Shown: one piece after another, positions 1 to 9,182 of the stretch
How positions within the stretch are numbered: the stretch's first letter is position 1
Layout: each line of letters opens with the position of its first letter
DNA from: Myxococcales bacterium 68-20
GTDB lineage: Bacteria; Myxococcota_A; Polyangia; Polyangiales; Polyangiaceae
Reading direction: 5' to 3'
Length of the DNA stretch: 64,000 nt
Assembly: GCA_001899635.1 (NCBI GenBank)
Contig: MKVQ01000048.1
Span: forward strand, 1-64,000
Translations under genes and position numbers: made by a program
Notes under the pieces: generated by a model
Database searches by the model: none
What the model saw: the letters and a program-made list of their open reading frames with translations, nothing else
Told to the model about the DNA's origin: nothing

Positions 1-2
1 CT

Positions 3-233
3 GACGTTCGACGCGGGCGCGCCGGCGAGGTGATCCTGCCGGAGAAGGTCGGACGCGAGGTGGCGAAGATCTACACGTCGTTCGCCTGGAATCGCGCTGG
101 CAAGACGCGGCGTCAGAAGAGGCGCAGGTACCTCGATGACCTCGATCGGATGATCGTCTTCACCAGGGACCTCGCGGACGCGCTCGGGGACAGTGCTGCG
201 ATGATCTATCCCGTCTGGGAGCTCGATCATTGA
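3..233 (+). CDS. C-terminal part of an unknown protein (5' end outside window)
   Basis: The reading frame is open from the first bases of the window and ends in TGA at 231-233, so this is probably the tail of a gene that begins upstream. A GTG at 30 could give a 67-residue protein, but no Shine-Dalgarno sequence precedes it. The visible part is basic in the middle (an RRQKRRR run) and ends YPVWELDH. No domain is recognised. It points towards the GH13 gene, which lies on the other strand and ends 13 bp beyond it, so the two converge. Confidence 0.4.
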   Translation, partial: DVRRGRAGEVILPEKVGREVAKIYTSFAWNRAGKTRRQKRRRYLDDLDRMIVFTRDLADALGDSAAMIYPVWELDH

Positions 234-246
234 GACGGGGCCGCGC

Positions 247-1926
247 TCACGGCCTGAGCTGGAAGACCGCGTAGCCGTTCGCGGGGAGCTTCACCTTCAG
301 GTTACCGCCATCGACCGACAGGGAGCCCTCGCCGAGCACGACGCGTCCGCCCGCCGGCACCGGCGACGAAGCGACGCCTTCGCGTGGCTCCGAGGCCAGG
401 TTGACCGCAACGAGGTAGCTCTCCTGATCGTTTTCCCTCACGAACGAGACCACCGCGCGGTCGTCGAGCGGCACGACGCGAGACGCGCCGGTCGCCCAGA
501 CGGCGTGGCCGCGACGGAAGGCGAGGAGCGAGCGATAGAACGACAGCATCGAGTCGGGATCGGCGTCCTCCGCCTCCACGCTCGTCTCCGCCGGAGCCTC
601 GCCGAACGGGAGCCACGGCGTCCCAGTGGTGAAGCCATGGCCGGCGGCGTCGCGCGTCCATGTCATCGGCGTTCGCGCGGTGTCGCGGACGTCGATCAGC
701 GTCGCGGTGCCGGGACGGAGCGCGACCTCTTCCCCGTAGTAGATGAACGGTGTGCCGCGCATCGTCATCTGGAGGAGCGCAGCGCCGCGATAGCGCGCGG
801 GATCGGTGCCGGCGCTCTGCCACGCGCGGAGGACGTCGTGCGATCCGATCACGAGCGCAGCCTGGGCGCCATCCGGGAACGCGCTCACGGTGTTCATCGC
901 GTTCTCGATCGTCTTCTTGTCGCCCGTCGCGAACGAGATGCCCCAGAAGTAGCCGTAGGCAAAGTCGAAGGCCATGTGGAACATGTCCTTGCCCGCGCCG
1001 AAATACGGCGTCGCGTTCGTCAGCTCCACCGGCTCGGCGACCATCGCGCGATCGGGGAACTCGTCGACGAGCTTGCGGATGGACTTGATGTACTCGACCG
1101 TCTCGGGGACGAGCGAGCACGACGACGCGGTCTCGAAGAGGAGGCCGACGACGTCACAGCGGAAGCCATCGACGCCCTTCTCGAGCCAGAAGCGCGCCGT
1201 GTCGAGCATCTCCTTCGCGACCTCGGGCTCGCGGTAGTTGAGGTCGGGCTGGTCCGGGTAGAAGCGATGGAAGTAGTACTGCTGGCGGGCGGGCTCGAGC
1301 TCCCACGCGCTATCACCGAACGTCGAGCCGTTGGTCCCGCAGCCGATGTCTGCCCGCCCGTTCGTATCGGACCACACGTACCAGTTCGCCTTGGGATTCG
1401 TCTTGTCCTTGCGCGACTCCTGGAACCACGGATGCGCGCTCGATGTGTGGTTGAGCACGAGGTCGATGAGGACGCGCATCCCCCGCTTCTTCGACTCGGC
1501 AAGGAGACGTTCGAAGTCCGCCATCGTCCCGTATGCCGGCTCGATCGCGCGGTAGTCGGCGACGTCGTAGCCGGAGTCGGCGAACGGGGACGGCATGATG
1601 GGCATCAGCCACAGGGCGTCGACGCCAAGGTCCTTCAGGTAGTCGAGACGGGAGATGAGCCCGTTCAGATCGCCGATGCCGTCGCCGTTCGAGTCCTGGA
1701 ACGAGCGGACGTTCACCTCGTAGAAGACGGCGTGCCGATACCAGTCCGGACCGGTGAGCAGCGCGGCAGCCGTCGCTTGCTGCTCGGCCGTCGGGCGTGA
1801 AGGGGGACGGACCGGACCGGTGGCCGTCACCTCGCCGGAGCCGGACTTGGACTCGGTGCACGCAGGCGCGCTCGCGAGCGCAGTCACGAGGGCGATGGCG
1901 GCAGTCCGAGCGTAGGAACGGTTCAC
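247..1926 (-). CDS. GH13 alpha-glucosidase/alpha-amylase-family lipoprotein
   Basis: A 559-residue glycoside hydrolase of family 13, expected to cleave alpha-glucosidic bonds at the cell surface. The N-terminus is a lipoprotein signal with the lipidated cysteine at about C23 (ASAPAC). The four GH13 conserved regions are visible: DLVLNH (155-160), GFRCD with the nucleophile D258, MVAEP with the acid/base E298, and GSHD with D364. The QDSNGDGIGDLNGL stretch (77-90) is typical of the oligo-1,6-glucosidase/trehalose-synthase branch. Region IV normally reads NHD, so the Ser for Asn is slightly unusual. The start is GTG at 1926, with a TACGCT box 6 nt upstream and no Shine-Dalgarno sequence. It is divergent from an SGNH esterase lipoprotein. 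The exact substrate is not predictable. Confidence 0.93.
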   Translation of the reverse strand: MNRSYARTAAIALVTALASAPACTESKSGSGEVTATGPVRPPSRPTAEQQATAAALLTGPDWYRHAVFYEVNVRSFQDSNGDGIGDLNGLISRLDYLKDLGVDALWLMPIMPSPFADSGYDVADYRAIEPAYGTMADFERLLAESKKRGMRVLIDLVLNHTSSAHPWFQESRKDKTNPKANWYVWSDTNGRADIGCGTNGSTFGDSAWELEPARQQYYFHRFYPDQPDLNYREPEVAKEMLDTARFWLEKGVDGFRCDVVGLLFETASSCSLVPETVEYIKSIRKLVDEFPDRAMVAEPVELTNATPYFGAGKDMFHMAFDFAYGYFWGISFATGDKKTIENAMNTVSAFPDGAQAALVIGSHDVLRAWQSAGTDPARYRGAALLQMTMRGTPFIYYGEEVALRPGTATLIDVRDTARTPMTWTRDAAGHGFTTGTPWLPFGEAPAETSVEAEDADPDSMLSFYRSLLAFRRGHAVWATGASRVVPLDDRAVVSFVRENDQESYLVAVNLASEPREGVASSPVPAGGRVVLGEGSLSVDGGNLKVKLPANGYAVFQLRP

Positions 1927-1932
1927 CGTGCC

Positions 1933-1938
1933 AGCGTA
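1933..1938 (-). promoter_or_regulatory. -10-like box TACGCT before the GH13 gene
   Basis: TACGCT on the minus strand ends 6 nt before the GTG start at 1926. No ribosome-binding site lies between, so transcription probably begins at or next to the start codon. Confidence 0.4.
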
Positions 1939-2036
1939 TCAGCCTCGATGCCGCAGGCCATGTCGCTATGTGATCACGGAGCAGGGAGAAGGCCCACGGT
2001 CTTGCTCGCCGGATCCGTGATGCTTACGAAGCCTCG

Positions 2037-3524
2037 ATGCGATGGGCGTCGGTCGTCTCCGTAGCGTGTCTCGTTGCCTGCTCCGCCGATAAGAAGAACA
2101 ACGCCGCGCTGGAGACGAAACCCGGTGCCGCGATCGAGCCGGCCGAGAACGCAACGAACCGACCCGATGGCGCAGCACCCGATCGATCACTGGACGCCGG
2201 CACGGACGCGGGCAGCGATGCGGCCACGCCTCGCCCGTACAAGCACTACGACATCAACCATGTCCTCTCGACGGGACAATCCGACAGCGTCGCCAACGGC
2301 GCGTCGCCTTACCTCACGTCGGTCCAGCCGTTCGGGAACCTCTCGTTCGACGTCGGAGTGATGACCGCCACGGGATGCGACGGCGACGGGTGCCTGCGAT
2401 ACGACACACCGTCGGACTTCATCCCGCTCGTCGAAGGCGACGAGTTCTTCAGCTACGGGGTCGAGACGATGTCCGCCGGGCTCGCCAACCAGGCCACGGT
2501 CTTCGCGCGCGACTGGTTCGCCAAGGCCGGCCTGCCGCCGCTCCGCCACGACATGCTGGTGAGCCTGCACGGGAGGAGCGGCAACACGTACTGGTGCCTC
2601 CGCAAGGGCTCCTGCAACTACATCCCTGGTTACCTCGCGCCGTTCGACGAGGCGCTGATGGAGGTGAGCAGCGCGAAGGCGATCGCGGCTGCAAAGGGCA
2701 AGACCTACGTCGTGCGTGCGGTCACCGCCATCCACGGCGGCTCCGACCACTACCAGAAGGAGCACGAGCTCTCGTTCATCGACCGAAACGACGGGAACGG
2801 CATGGTCGGCAACTACGCCGAGGCGCTCATCGAGTGGCAGCACGATTACGAGACGGAGATACGCGCGATCACCGCTCAGACGGAGCCGGTACCGCTCTTC
2901 GTCTCTCAGTTCGGGAGCTGGACGGACACGCCCACGAGCCGCATTCCCGTGCGACAGATGGAAGCTCACGTGAGGACGGCCGGGAAGGTGGTCGTCGTCA
3001 CGCCGAACTACCCGTTCGTGCACTACGAGGACTGCCTCCACTACTCGAACTACTCGCAGCGGCGTCTTGGGGCGTACTTCGCGAAGGCGTATCAACGGGT
3101 GATCGTCGAAGGCGGAACCTTCGAGCCGCTCCGACCGCTGACCGTCACTCGCGCGGGCAACGTGCTCACGGTGAAATTCCACGTGCCGGTGCCGCCGATG
3201 GTGATCGACACGACGCGCGTGATCGATCCGGGCAACTACGGCTTCACTTACGCCGACAGCACATCGTCTGCGTCCGTCGCGAGCGTGGCGCTCGCCGGGC
3301 CCGATACGGTAACGGTGACGCTCACGGCCGCGCCGACGGGGGCCGAGAGGAAGCTTCGCTACGCGCTCAACGCGCCCGTCCCGCACGCATGCCCTGGCCC
3401 TACGGGCGGCGCGCGCGGCAACCTGCGAGACTCGGACGCGACCGTCGCGTACCACACGGACGCGTCCGGCGCTCCGTACGAGCTCTTCAACTGGGCCGTC
3501 CATTCCGAGATGGACGTCCCCTGA
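2037..3524 (+). CDS. SGNH-type carbohydrate esterase-like lipoprotein
   Basis: A 495-residue secreted protein with lipobox LVAC (C15) and an Asp/Ala-rich linker to about residue 68. SGNH/GDSL-hydrolase blocks are recognisable: STGQS with a candidate nucleophile S82, HGGSDH at 233-238, and a block V-like D332-C-L-H335 followed by YSNYSQRRLG. This resembles the GQS subgroup of sialate O-acetylesterase/CE6-like enzymes, which remove acyl groups from carbohydrates. Past residue 360 an Ig-like beta domain follows (LTVTRAGNVLTVKFHVPVPP). It is divergent from the GH13 lipoprotein with 110 bp between starts, so the pair may serve the same glycan breakdown. The family match rests on motifs only and the substrate is unknown. 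Confidence 0.68.
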   Translation: MRWASVVSVACLVACSADKKNNAALETKPGAAIEPAENATNRPDGAAPDRSLDAGTDAGSDAATPRPYKHYDINHVLSTGQSDSVANGASPYLTSVQPFGNLSFDVGVMTATGCDGDGCLRYDTPSDFIPLVEGDEFFSYGVETMSAGLANQATVFARDWFAKAGLPPLRHDMLVSLHGRSGNTYWCLRKGSCNYIPGYLAPFDEALMEVSSAKAIAAAKGKTYVVRAVTAIHGGSDHYQKEHELSFIDRNDGNGMVGNYAEALIEWQHDYETEIRAITAQTEPVPLFVSQFGSWTDTPTSRIPVRQMEAHVRTAGKVVVVTPNYPFVHYEDCLHYSNYSQRRLGAYFAKAYQRVIVEGGTFEPLRPLTVTRAGNVLTVKFHVPVPPMVIDTTRVIDPGNYGFTYADSTSSASVASVALAGPDTVTVTLTAAPTGAERKLRYALNAPVPHACPGPTGGARGNLRDSDATVAYHTDASGAPYELFNWAVHSEMDVP

Positions 3525-3713
3525 CGCGCGTCACGGCCGGACGAGCGAGGGCCCCGCCCCCCGCAGCGGCCGACCCAACCACCGGCAGCGGCCGCCCCCA
3601 CCAACCGCAGCCGTATTGCGTTGGCCGCCCCCGGGGGCCGGTGGACAAATCACACACGAGCGCGTAGCTCGACCATGGCGTCGAGGCTCGGTTGAGCGAT
3701 ACTCGGGCCCCTG

Positions 3714-4697
3714 ATGGCCGAAGAGCGGGGACCGAAGGGCGACGCACACGAGGGCACGGGCCACATCATCCAGTCGCTGGTGGTGAACCTACTCATCGCG
3801 ACGGTGAAGGCCGTCGCGGCGTTCTTCACGAAGTCCGGATCGATGCTGGCCGAGGCGCTGCATTCGTTCTCGGACTGCGGAAACCAGATCTTGCTCCTCG
3901 TCGGCGTGCGGCAGGCGAAGAAGCCCGCCGATGAGAGGCACCCATTCGGCTACGGACGCGCGGTCTATTTCTGGTCGTTCATGGTCGCGCTGATGCTCTT
4001 CCTCGGCGGCGGAGCGTTCTCGATCTACGAAGGCGTCCACAAGATCCGCGAGCCCGAGCCGGTCGAGCGCGTTTGGCTCGGCATCGGCATCCTCGCGGTC
4101 TCGCTCCTCCTCGAAGGCGGGGCGACGCTCTCGAACATTCGCGAGCTCAACAAGCGCCGCGGCGAGAAGGGCTTCTACCAGTACCTGAAGGACACCACCG
4201 ACTCCGATCTCGTCGTGGTCTTCGGTGAGAACTCCGCGGCCGTGCTGGGGCTCGTCTTCGCGATCGCGGCGCTCGGCCTGGCGGCGAGCACGGGCGACGG
4301 TCGCTGGGACGGGATCGGAAGCTGCGCGATCGGTCTCGTGCTCGTCGGCGTAGCCGCGTTCCTCGCAGTCGAGGTCAGCTCCCTCCTCCTCGGTGAGTCC
4401 GCGGCACCCGAGATCGCCGAGGCCGCTCGCGAGACGGCCAAGAAGTTCCCCGCGCTCGAGAGGGTCCTCAACATCGTGACGATGCAGCAAGGTCCGGGCG
4501 AGGTGCTCGTGCACGTGAAGATCGCGTTCACCCCCGCGCTCACGGTCGAGGATGCATGCCGGATCATCAACGACTACGAGGCCGCGCTCCGCGAAGCGCG
4601 CCCCGAGGTGCGTTGGGTCTTCGTCGAGCCCGACATCCCGAGGACGCCGTCGCAGCTGAAGCTCCTTCGAGCCGCGCGCGCAGCGGGCGATACCTGA
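3714..4697 (+). CDS. Cation diffusion facilitator (CDF) family transporter
   Basis: A 327-residue inner-membrane divalent-metal/proton antiporter, the family that exports Zn2+, Co2+, Fe2+ or Mn2+. CDF signatures are clear: SGSMLAEALHSFSDCGNQ in TM2 with H50 and D54 as metal ligands, the RHPFGYGRA loop before TM3, a second metal-site region around GENSAAVLGL, and a C-terminal cytoplasmic domain (VLVHVKIAF near 265-273). The HSFSD variant of the usual HxxxD is common in heavier CDF proteins that lack a His-rich loop. Metal specificity cannot be read from sequence. It converges on the P450 gene with 9 bp between stop codons. Confidence 0.93.
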   Translation: MAEERGPKGDAHEGTGHIIQSLVVNLLIATVKAVAAFFTKSGSMLAEALHSFSDCGNQILLLVGVRQAKKPADERHPFGYGRAVYFWSFMVALMLFLGGGAFSIYEGVHKIREPEPVERVWLGIGILAVSLLLEGGATLSNIRELNKRRGEKGFYQYLKDTTDSDLVVVFGENSAAVLGLVFAIAALGLAASTGDGRWDGIGSCAIGLVLVGVAAFLAVEVSSLLLGESAAPEIAEAARETAKKFPALERVLNIVTMQQGPGEVLVHVKIAFTPALTVEDACRIINDYEAALREARPEVRWVFVEPDIPRTPSQLKLLRAARAAGDT

Positions 4698-4706
4698 CGG
4701 ACGCGG

Positions 4707-6143
4707 CTAGAGCACCGAACGGCGCGTCACACGAACGCCCTGCTTCGGGCGGAGCGTGATCAACGGCTCGAGCTCGATCGGGCGGCCAGGCTCGAGCGAC
4801 AGGCGCTCCTGACGCACGATCATCGCGAGAATGATCTGCGCCTCCATCATCGCGAAGTGGTTTCCGATGCACGTCCGCGCGCCGCCGCCAAACGGCAGGT
4901 ACGTGTAGCGCGGCCGCTTGTCGGCGCGGTCCGCACGAAAACGCTCGGGCTCGAAGGACTCGGGGCTCTCCCAGTAGGCCGGATGCCGGTGCAGCACGTA
5001 CGGGGCAATGCCGACGACGGAGCCGGCCTTCAGCGAGTAGCCACCGAGGACATCGGGCTCGACGTTCTGCCGCTCGAAGATCCATGCCGGTGGGTAGAGC
5101 CGCAGCGCCTCCTCGAGGACGAGCCTCGTGTACTCGAGTGAGCGGATGTCCTCGAGCGCGGGCTCGCGGTCGCCCAGCACGCGCATCGCCTCGTCGCGGA
5201 CGCGCTGCTCGATGTCGGGATGCCGCGCGAGCAAGGAGAACGTCCACGAGAGCAGGTTTGCCGTCGTCTCGTGCCCCGCGAGGACCATCGTGATGATCTC
5301 GTCGCGGAGCTGCTGATCGCTCATCCTCTCGCCCGCCCCGCTCGCGCCGGCTCGGACGTCCGCGGCCTCCCCGCCTTCGTCCACAGCCTCCATGAGCATG
5401 GCGAGGAGATCGCTGCCGTAGCCCTCGTTCGCTGCGGCCTGCGCTCGACGATCGGCGATGAGACGGTAGACGATTCCGTCGAGCGTCTTCATCGCCGCCT
5501 TGAAGCGGAGGTTCGCCAGCGTGGGGATGTAGGGCGGGATGGGGATGATCGACTCCACGTAGTCGTTCGCCCAGCGGAGCGCCGTGTCGAGCGCTCGGCC
5601 GACGTCGCGAGCGTCACCATCGACGTCCGCCGAGAAGAGGGTGAGCCCCACGATGCGGAACGTGAGCCGCATCATCTCTTCGTGCACGCAGAACGAGCGG
5701 TTCGTTCCCAGGTCCTCGGCACGCCAGCGCTCGAGCATGTCTCGCGTCGCCCGCGACATCCGCTCGGCGAACCCGGCGAGATGCGCGCGATGGAACGCCG
5801 GCTGCACGAGCTTCCGCTGCCGGCGCCACGGAGCGCCCTCGCTCGTGAGGAGCCCTTCGCCGAGCACGAGCTTGAGGCCGGCGTAGTTGCGACTCTTCGT
5901 GTACGCCTTCGCGTTGTCCACGAGCACGTGCCGCACGACCTCGGGATCCGACACGAGGTAGTAGTCGAACGGCCCGAACCTGAAGTGGACGACGTCCCCG
6001 TACGTCTCGCGCGACCGCATCATGAGCCCGAGCGGGTCTCGCCATGCCGAAAAGACGCTCCCGAAGAACGGGATGCCCTTCGGTCCCGGCGCCAGCTTCG
6101 GAACGGACGGCGCGATCTCGCTGACGGGGCTCGTCTGACTCAT
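4707..6143 (-). CDS. Cytochrome P450
   Basis: A 478-residue soluble P450 monooxygenase. The haem loop FGGGARTCIG carries the axial Cys at 425. The ExxR motif is E345-A-L-R348, and the I-helix oxygen-binding motif AGHETT lies near 285-290. A proline-rich N-terminus (PKLAPGPKGIPFFG) resembles CYP102/CYP110-type enzymes, which often hydroxylate fatty acids or terpenoids. No redox partner gene is adjacent. The ATG at 6143 is preceded by an AGAGGAGAG Shine-Dalgarno sequence, which decides the start. An open frame continues further upstream without one. Substrate unknown. Confidence 0.95.
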   Translation of the reverse strand: MSQTSPVSEIAPSVPKLAPGPKGIPFFGSVFSAWRDPLGLMMRSRETYGDVVHFRFGPFDYYLVSDPEVVRHVLVDNAKAYTKSRNYAGLKLVLGEGLLTSEGAPWRRQRKLVQPAFHRAHLAGFAERMSRATRDMLERWRAEDLGTNRSFCVHEEMMRLTFRIVGLTLFSADVDGDARDVGRALDTALRWANDYVESIIPIPPYIPTLANLRFKAAMKTLDGIVYRLIADRRAQAAANEGYGSDLLAMLMEAVDEGGEAADVRAGASGAGERMSDQQLRDEIITMVLAGHETTANLLSWTFSLLARHPDIEQRVRDEAMRVLGDREPALEDIRSLEYTRLVLEEALRLYPPAWIFERQNVEPDVLGGYSLKAGSVVGIAPYVLHRHPAYWESPESFEPERFRADRADKRPRYTYLPFGGGARTCIGNHFAMMEAQIILAMIVRQERLSLEPGRPIELEPLITLRPKQGVRVTRRSVL

Positions 6144-6425
6144 GGCTCTCCTCTGTCTGCCGACGCCTCCGGTGAAGGGCCGTCTTCGCGAGGGCCGCAG
6201 GCGCGCTCCGGCACGGATCGAACGTGAATCGCCGCCCCTCGCCTCGTGGCCATGCTCGTCCCGCAATGGCCTGGCGAGGACGACACGATCATGGCCGAGA
6301 GCGACGAACTCATCCACCACTATCTGGTCAGGCAAGGGCCCGCGACCGTGAAGCTCTCCGCTGCGCGGCAGTCCACGCTAACATCCTGGTCACTCGCCAT
6401 GAGTGCGCGCCGTGAGTGACTCCCC

Positions 6426-7835
6426 ATGAGTGATATCCGAGGCAAGAAACCGCGGGTCCTCGGCGCGCGCGTCGCCGGGCTTCGTCTGACGCCCGAGGAG
6501 CGCTTCGTCATGGCGCGGATCGACGGCTCGCTCTCGGTCTCCGACCTCGGGAGGGTCACGGGGATCGAGCAAGGCCGGGTCGAGCAGATCGTCTCGAAGC
6601 TCGCGTTCGAGGGTGCGGTCGATCTTGGCGAGCCGAAGGCCATTCCCCTCCCTGCGATTGCGGGCCTCGACGACGGGGGCACGACATCGATGGCCGATCT
6701 CGCTGCCGCGCTCGGGATGGACCCGACCGCCTTCGCAGCGAGCGAGGAGCCGGCCGCACCGCCGCCACCGCGACCGCCGGCTCCGCGCGTCCGCCTTCGC
6801 CGGCGCGAGGCCCCCGAGCCGATGCCGAAGCTCGAGCCCATCGAGCCGGTCGCGGAGCTCGAGCCCGTCGCGGAGCTCGAGGCGCTGGCGAGCCTCGTCG
6901 AGCGGATGCCCGACCAGCGAAGGAGCGACCCTGACCTGCCCGAGATGAACCTCGCGCTCGATGCCGCGGCGCTCGAGGCGTTCGGTGAGGCCCCCGACGA
7001 GGACGGCGCGGGTGCCGAGAGAGCCGAGCTCGAGGAGGTCCATGACGACGAAGGATCGCCCGACGCCGACGCAGCGGCGGAGGACGAGGCGCCGCGCGCC
7101 GACGAGAAGGAAGACGAGGTCGCTCGCGCCGTCGCGGAGCGCAACTACCGCCAGATCTACGAGCAGCGCTGGCACGAGCTGCCGATCGATCAACGCGTCG
7201 CAGGCGCACACCGCGCGAACGGCGTGGACCTCCTTGCGCTCTGCTTCGACGCCAATCCGCGGGTCATCGCGGCGGTGCTCGAGAACGCGACGTGCGGCCT
7301 CGACCACGTGCGGCTCATCGCCTTCTATCACCGGACGGGGACCGGTCTGGAGTTCATCGCGCGACGCCAGGACTGGCTTCGCGACCTGCTCGTGGAGCGG
7401 CGCCTGCTCCGCAATCCGATGATCGGCGAGATCGTCCTCGGCCGGGTCATGGGACCGAAGCGCCTGCTCCCGACGTACAAGGTCGCGGTCGACCGCGACG
7501 TGCCCGACCTGACGCGGATCAAATGCCGGGGATACATACGCAAGAAGTGGCAGACCGCACCGTCGGAGGAGCGCGCCGATCTCCTTCTCCGCACCGAGGG
7601 CCGCTGCCTCTTGTTGATGACCGGCTGCACCTTCGACGCGAAGACGACGGCCATCCTGTGCGGACGGCCGATCAACTCCGTCATGTTCGTGCAGTCGGTC
7701 GCGAAGTTCGGCTCGTCACCGCCCGCGCTGCTCGCTCACCTGCTGAAGCAGCCGTTCGTGCGAAAGAGCCCTCCGCTGAAGAAGATGCTCCTCGCGCACC
7801 CGAACATGCCGGGTGACGCGAAGCGCTCGGTCTGA
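6426..7835 (+). CDS. Unknown protein with winged-helix-like N-terminus and acidic linker
   Basis: A 469-residue protein in three parts. Residues 1-80 look like a small winged-helix domain (LTPEERFVMARIDGSLSVSD, then GIEQGRVEQIVSKLAFEGAV), similar to N-terminal modules of many myxobacterial proteins. Residues 95-235 are low-complexity and Pro/Glu/Asp-rich, with an EPIEPVAELEPVAELEALA repeat. The C-terminal half (240-469) is alpha-helical, with features like ENATCGLDHVRLIAFYHRTG. No catalytic motif or signal peptide is visible, so it is probably cytoplasmic. I do not recognise a named family for the C-terminal domain. The ATG at 6426 has no clear ribosome-binding site. It is divergent from P450. 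Confidence 0.72.
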   Translation: MSDIRGKKPRVLGARVAGLRLTPEERFVMARIDGSLSVSDLGRVTGIEQGRVEQIVSKLAFEGAVDLGEPKAIPLPAIAGLDDGGTTSMADLAAALGMDPTAFAASEEPAAPPPPRPPAPRVRLRRREAPEPMPKLEPIEPVAELEPVAELEALASLVERMPDQRRSDPDLPEMNLALDAAALEAFGEAPDEDGAGAERAELEEVHDDEGSPDADAAAEDEAPRADEKEDEVARAVAERNYRQIYEQRWHELPIDQRVAGAHRANGVDLLALCFDANPRVIAAVLENATCGLDHVRLIAFYHRTGTGLEFIARRQDWLRDLLVERRLLRNPMIGEIVLGRVMGPKRLLPTYKVAVDRDVPDLTRIKCRGYIRKKWQTAPSEERADLLLRTEGRCLLLMTGCTFDAKTTAILCGRPINSVMFVQSVAKFGSSPPALLAHLLKQPFVRKSPPLKKMLLAHPNMPGDAKRSV

Positions 7836-7861
7836 GCGGCGAGCCTCCGGCGCGCGAAGGC

Positions 7862-8965
7862 TCAGGGCTTCGTGATCGTGTGCGTGAACTCGGTGTTGCC
7901 GTTCTCGTCGATGAACTCGGCGGTGAGCTTCTTGCCGTCGATGACGATGTAGAGGAAGCCGAGCTCCAGCGACTCGAAGAGCGCAGGGTTCTTCCCGCCC
8001 AGCTCCGTCGCCTTCGCGCCTGCGCCGGAGACGGCGAGCTCCGTCCCCTTGCAGCTCTCGTTCAGCCACTGCCGGCTGTGATCGTGGCCGCTCAGGTAGA
8101 GGTCGACCTTCCCGCAGACCGTATCATCGAGGAAGCGCTTCACGTTCTTGCCGTTGAACGGATCCGGGAGCGAAATAATGCCGCCGAGCGGCGCATCGTA
8201 GTTGCCCGCATTGCCGTGCTTGCCGTTCGACAAGTACGGGTGGTGGCCCACGGCGATCTTCCATTCGGCCTTCGAGGCGGCGATCCAGGCGCCGACGTCC
8301 TTCCGCTGCGCGGCGTCCTGGCCGGGGTACAGCGTGTTGCCGTGGAAGATTGCGTTGGTGTCGAGGGCGAAGAGCTCGACGGCGCCCGCGCCTGCCGGCG
8401 GCACGTGATGCCAGTAGGCCGAGGGCAGCTTCCACTTCTTCGACTTCGCCGAGTAGTCGATCTGGTTCTTGCCCTTCCCGGGGTCGGTCCCCGCGCCGTC
8501 GTGACCGTAGTCGTGGTTGCCGAGGACGACCCAGAAGTCGAGATCGACCGCCGCGTAGGGCGTCTCGAAGTGCGTCTGCCAGACCGGATCGTTCGCCGAG
8601 GACGCCCCGCTCGGATAGATGTTGTCACCCAGGAGCTGGACGAAGTCGCAACCGCGGGTCTTGCAGAGCGCGGCGATCGCGTTGCCGACCTTCAGCTGAT
8701 CGTTGCTGCCCGTGCCCGTGTCGCCCATCGCGACGAAGCGCACCGGCTTCGAAGCCGGCGGCGTCGTCCCGGACGAGCCCCCGTCGGTCTTTCCACCCGG
8801 ATCGCCACTGGAGCTGGAGCTGGAGCTCGAGGTCGACGTCGAGCCGGAGCTGCCCGACGACGAGCCCCCGGAAGAGGACTCCCCGGGAGAAGCGCCGGAG
8901 TCAGCCTCGCCTCCGCATGCAGCGACGACGAGCGCGAGTGAAACGACACATGAAAAACGATGCAT
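7862..8965 (-). CDS. Purple acid phosphatase-like metallophosphoesterase lipoprotein
   Basis: A 367-residue surface phosphatase. The lipid Cys is C17 (VVAAC), followed by a Ser/Gly linker to about residue 70. The metallophosphoesterase blocks are all present: GDTGTG (D82), GDNIY (D114, N115), GNHDYGHD (N150, H151), GHHPYLSNGKHG, and GHDHSRQW. The GDNIYPSG and GNHDYG spacing resembles type-5 (tartrate-resistant) purple acid phosphatases, so phosphomonoester hydrolysis with a dinuclear metal site is expected. The ATG at 8965 has a GGGGAG Shine-Dalgarno sequence and opens directly into the signal peptide; a longer frame upstream adds only a basic tail. Role: probably phosphate scavenging. Confidence 0.9.
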   Translation of the reverse strand: MHRFSCVVSLALVVAACGGEADSGASPGESSSGGSSSGSSGSTSTSSSSSSSSGDPGGKTDGGSSGTTPPASKPVRFVAMGDTGTGSNDQLKVGNAIAALCKTRGCDFVQLLGDNIYPSGASSANDPVWQTHFETPYAAVDLDFWVVLGNHDYGHDGAGTDPGKGKNQIDYSAKSKKWKLPSAYWHHVPPAGAGAVELFALDTNAIFHGNTLYPGQDAAQRKDVGAWIAASKAEWKIAVGHHPYLSNGKHGNAGNYDAPLGGIISLPDPFNGKNVKRFLDDTVCGKVDLYLSGHDHSRQWLNESCKGTELAVSGAGAKATELGGKNPALFESLELGFLYIVIDGKKLTAEFIDENGNTEFTHTITKP

Positions 8966-9182
8966 GTTTCCGTTCTCCCCTAGGCTCCCCGCGTCGGCTC
9001 CGGGAACGAGGCGACGACGTATCTCGCCGTACGATTGGCGCCGTCCCCTGTCCAATCACGACAGCGTCTCTAGCAGCCAAGTGCGCAGGATTCCGCGACT
9101 TGTAAGGCGCTGACAGTCGTCCGTTCGCGCGATCAGTCCGCGCGAAGACGGCTCCCCGACTCTCCGATGTGGCGCGACGCGC

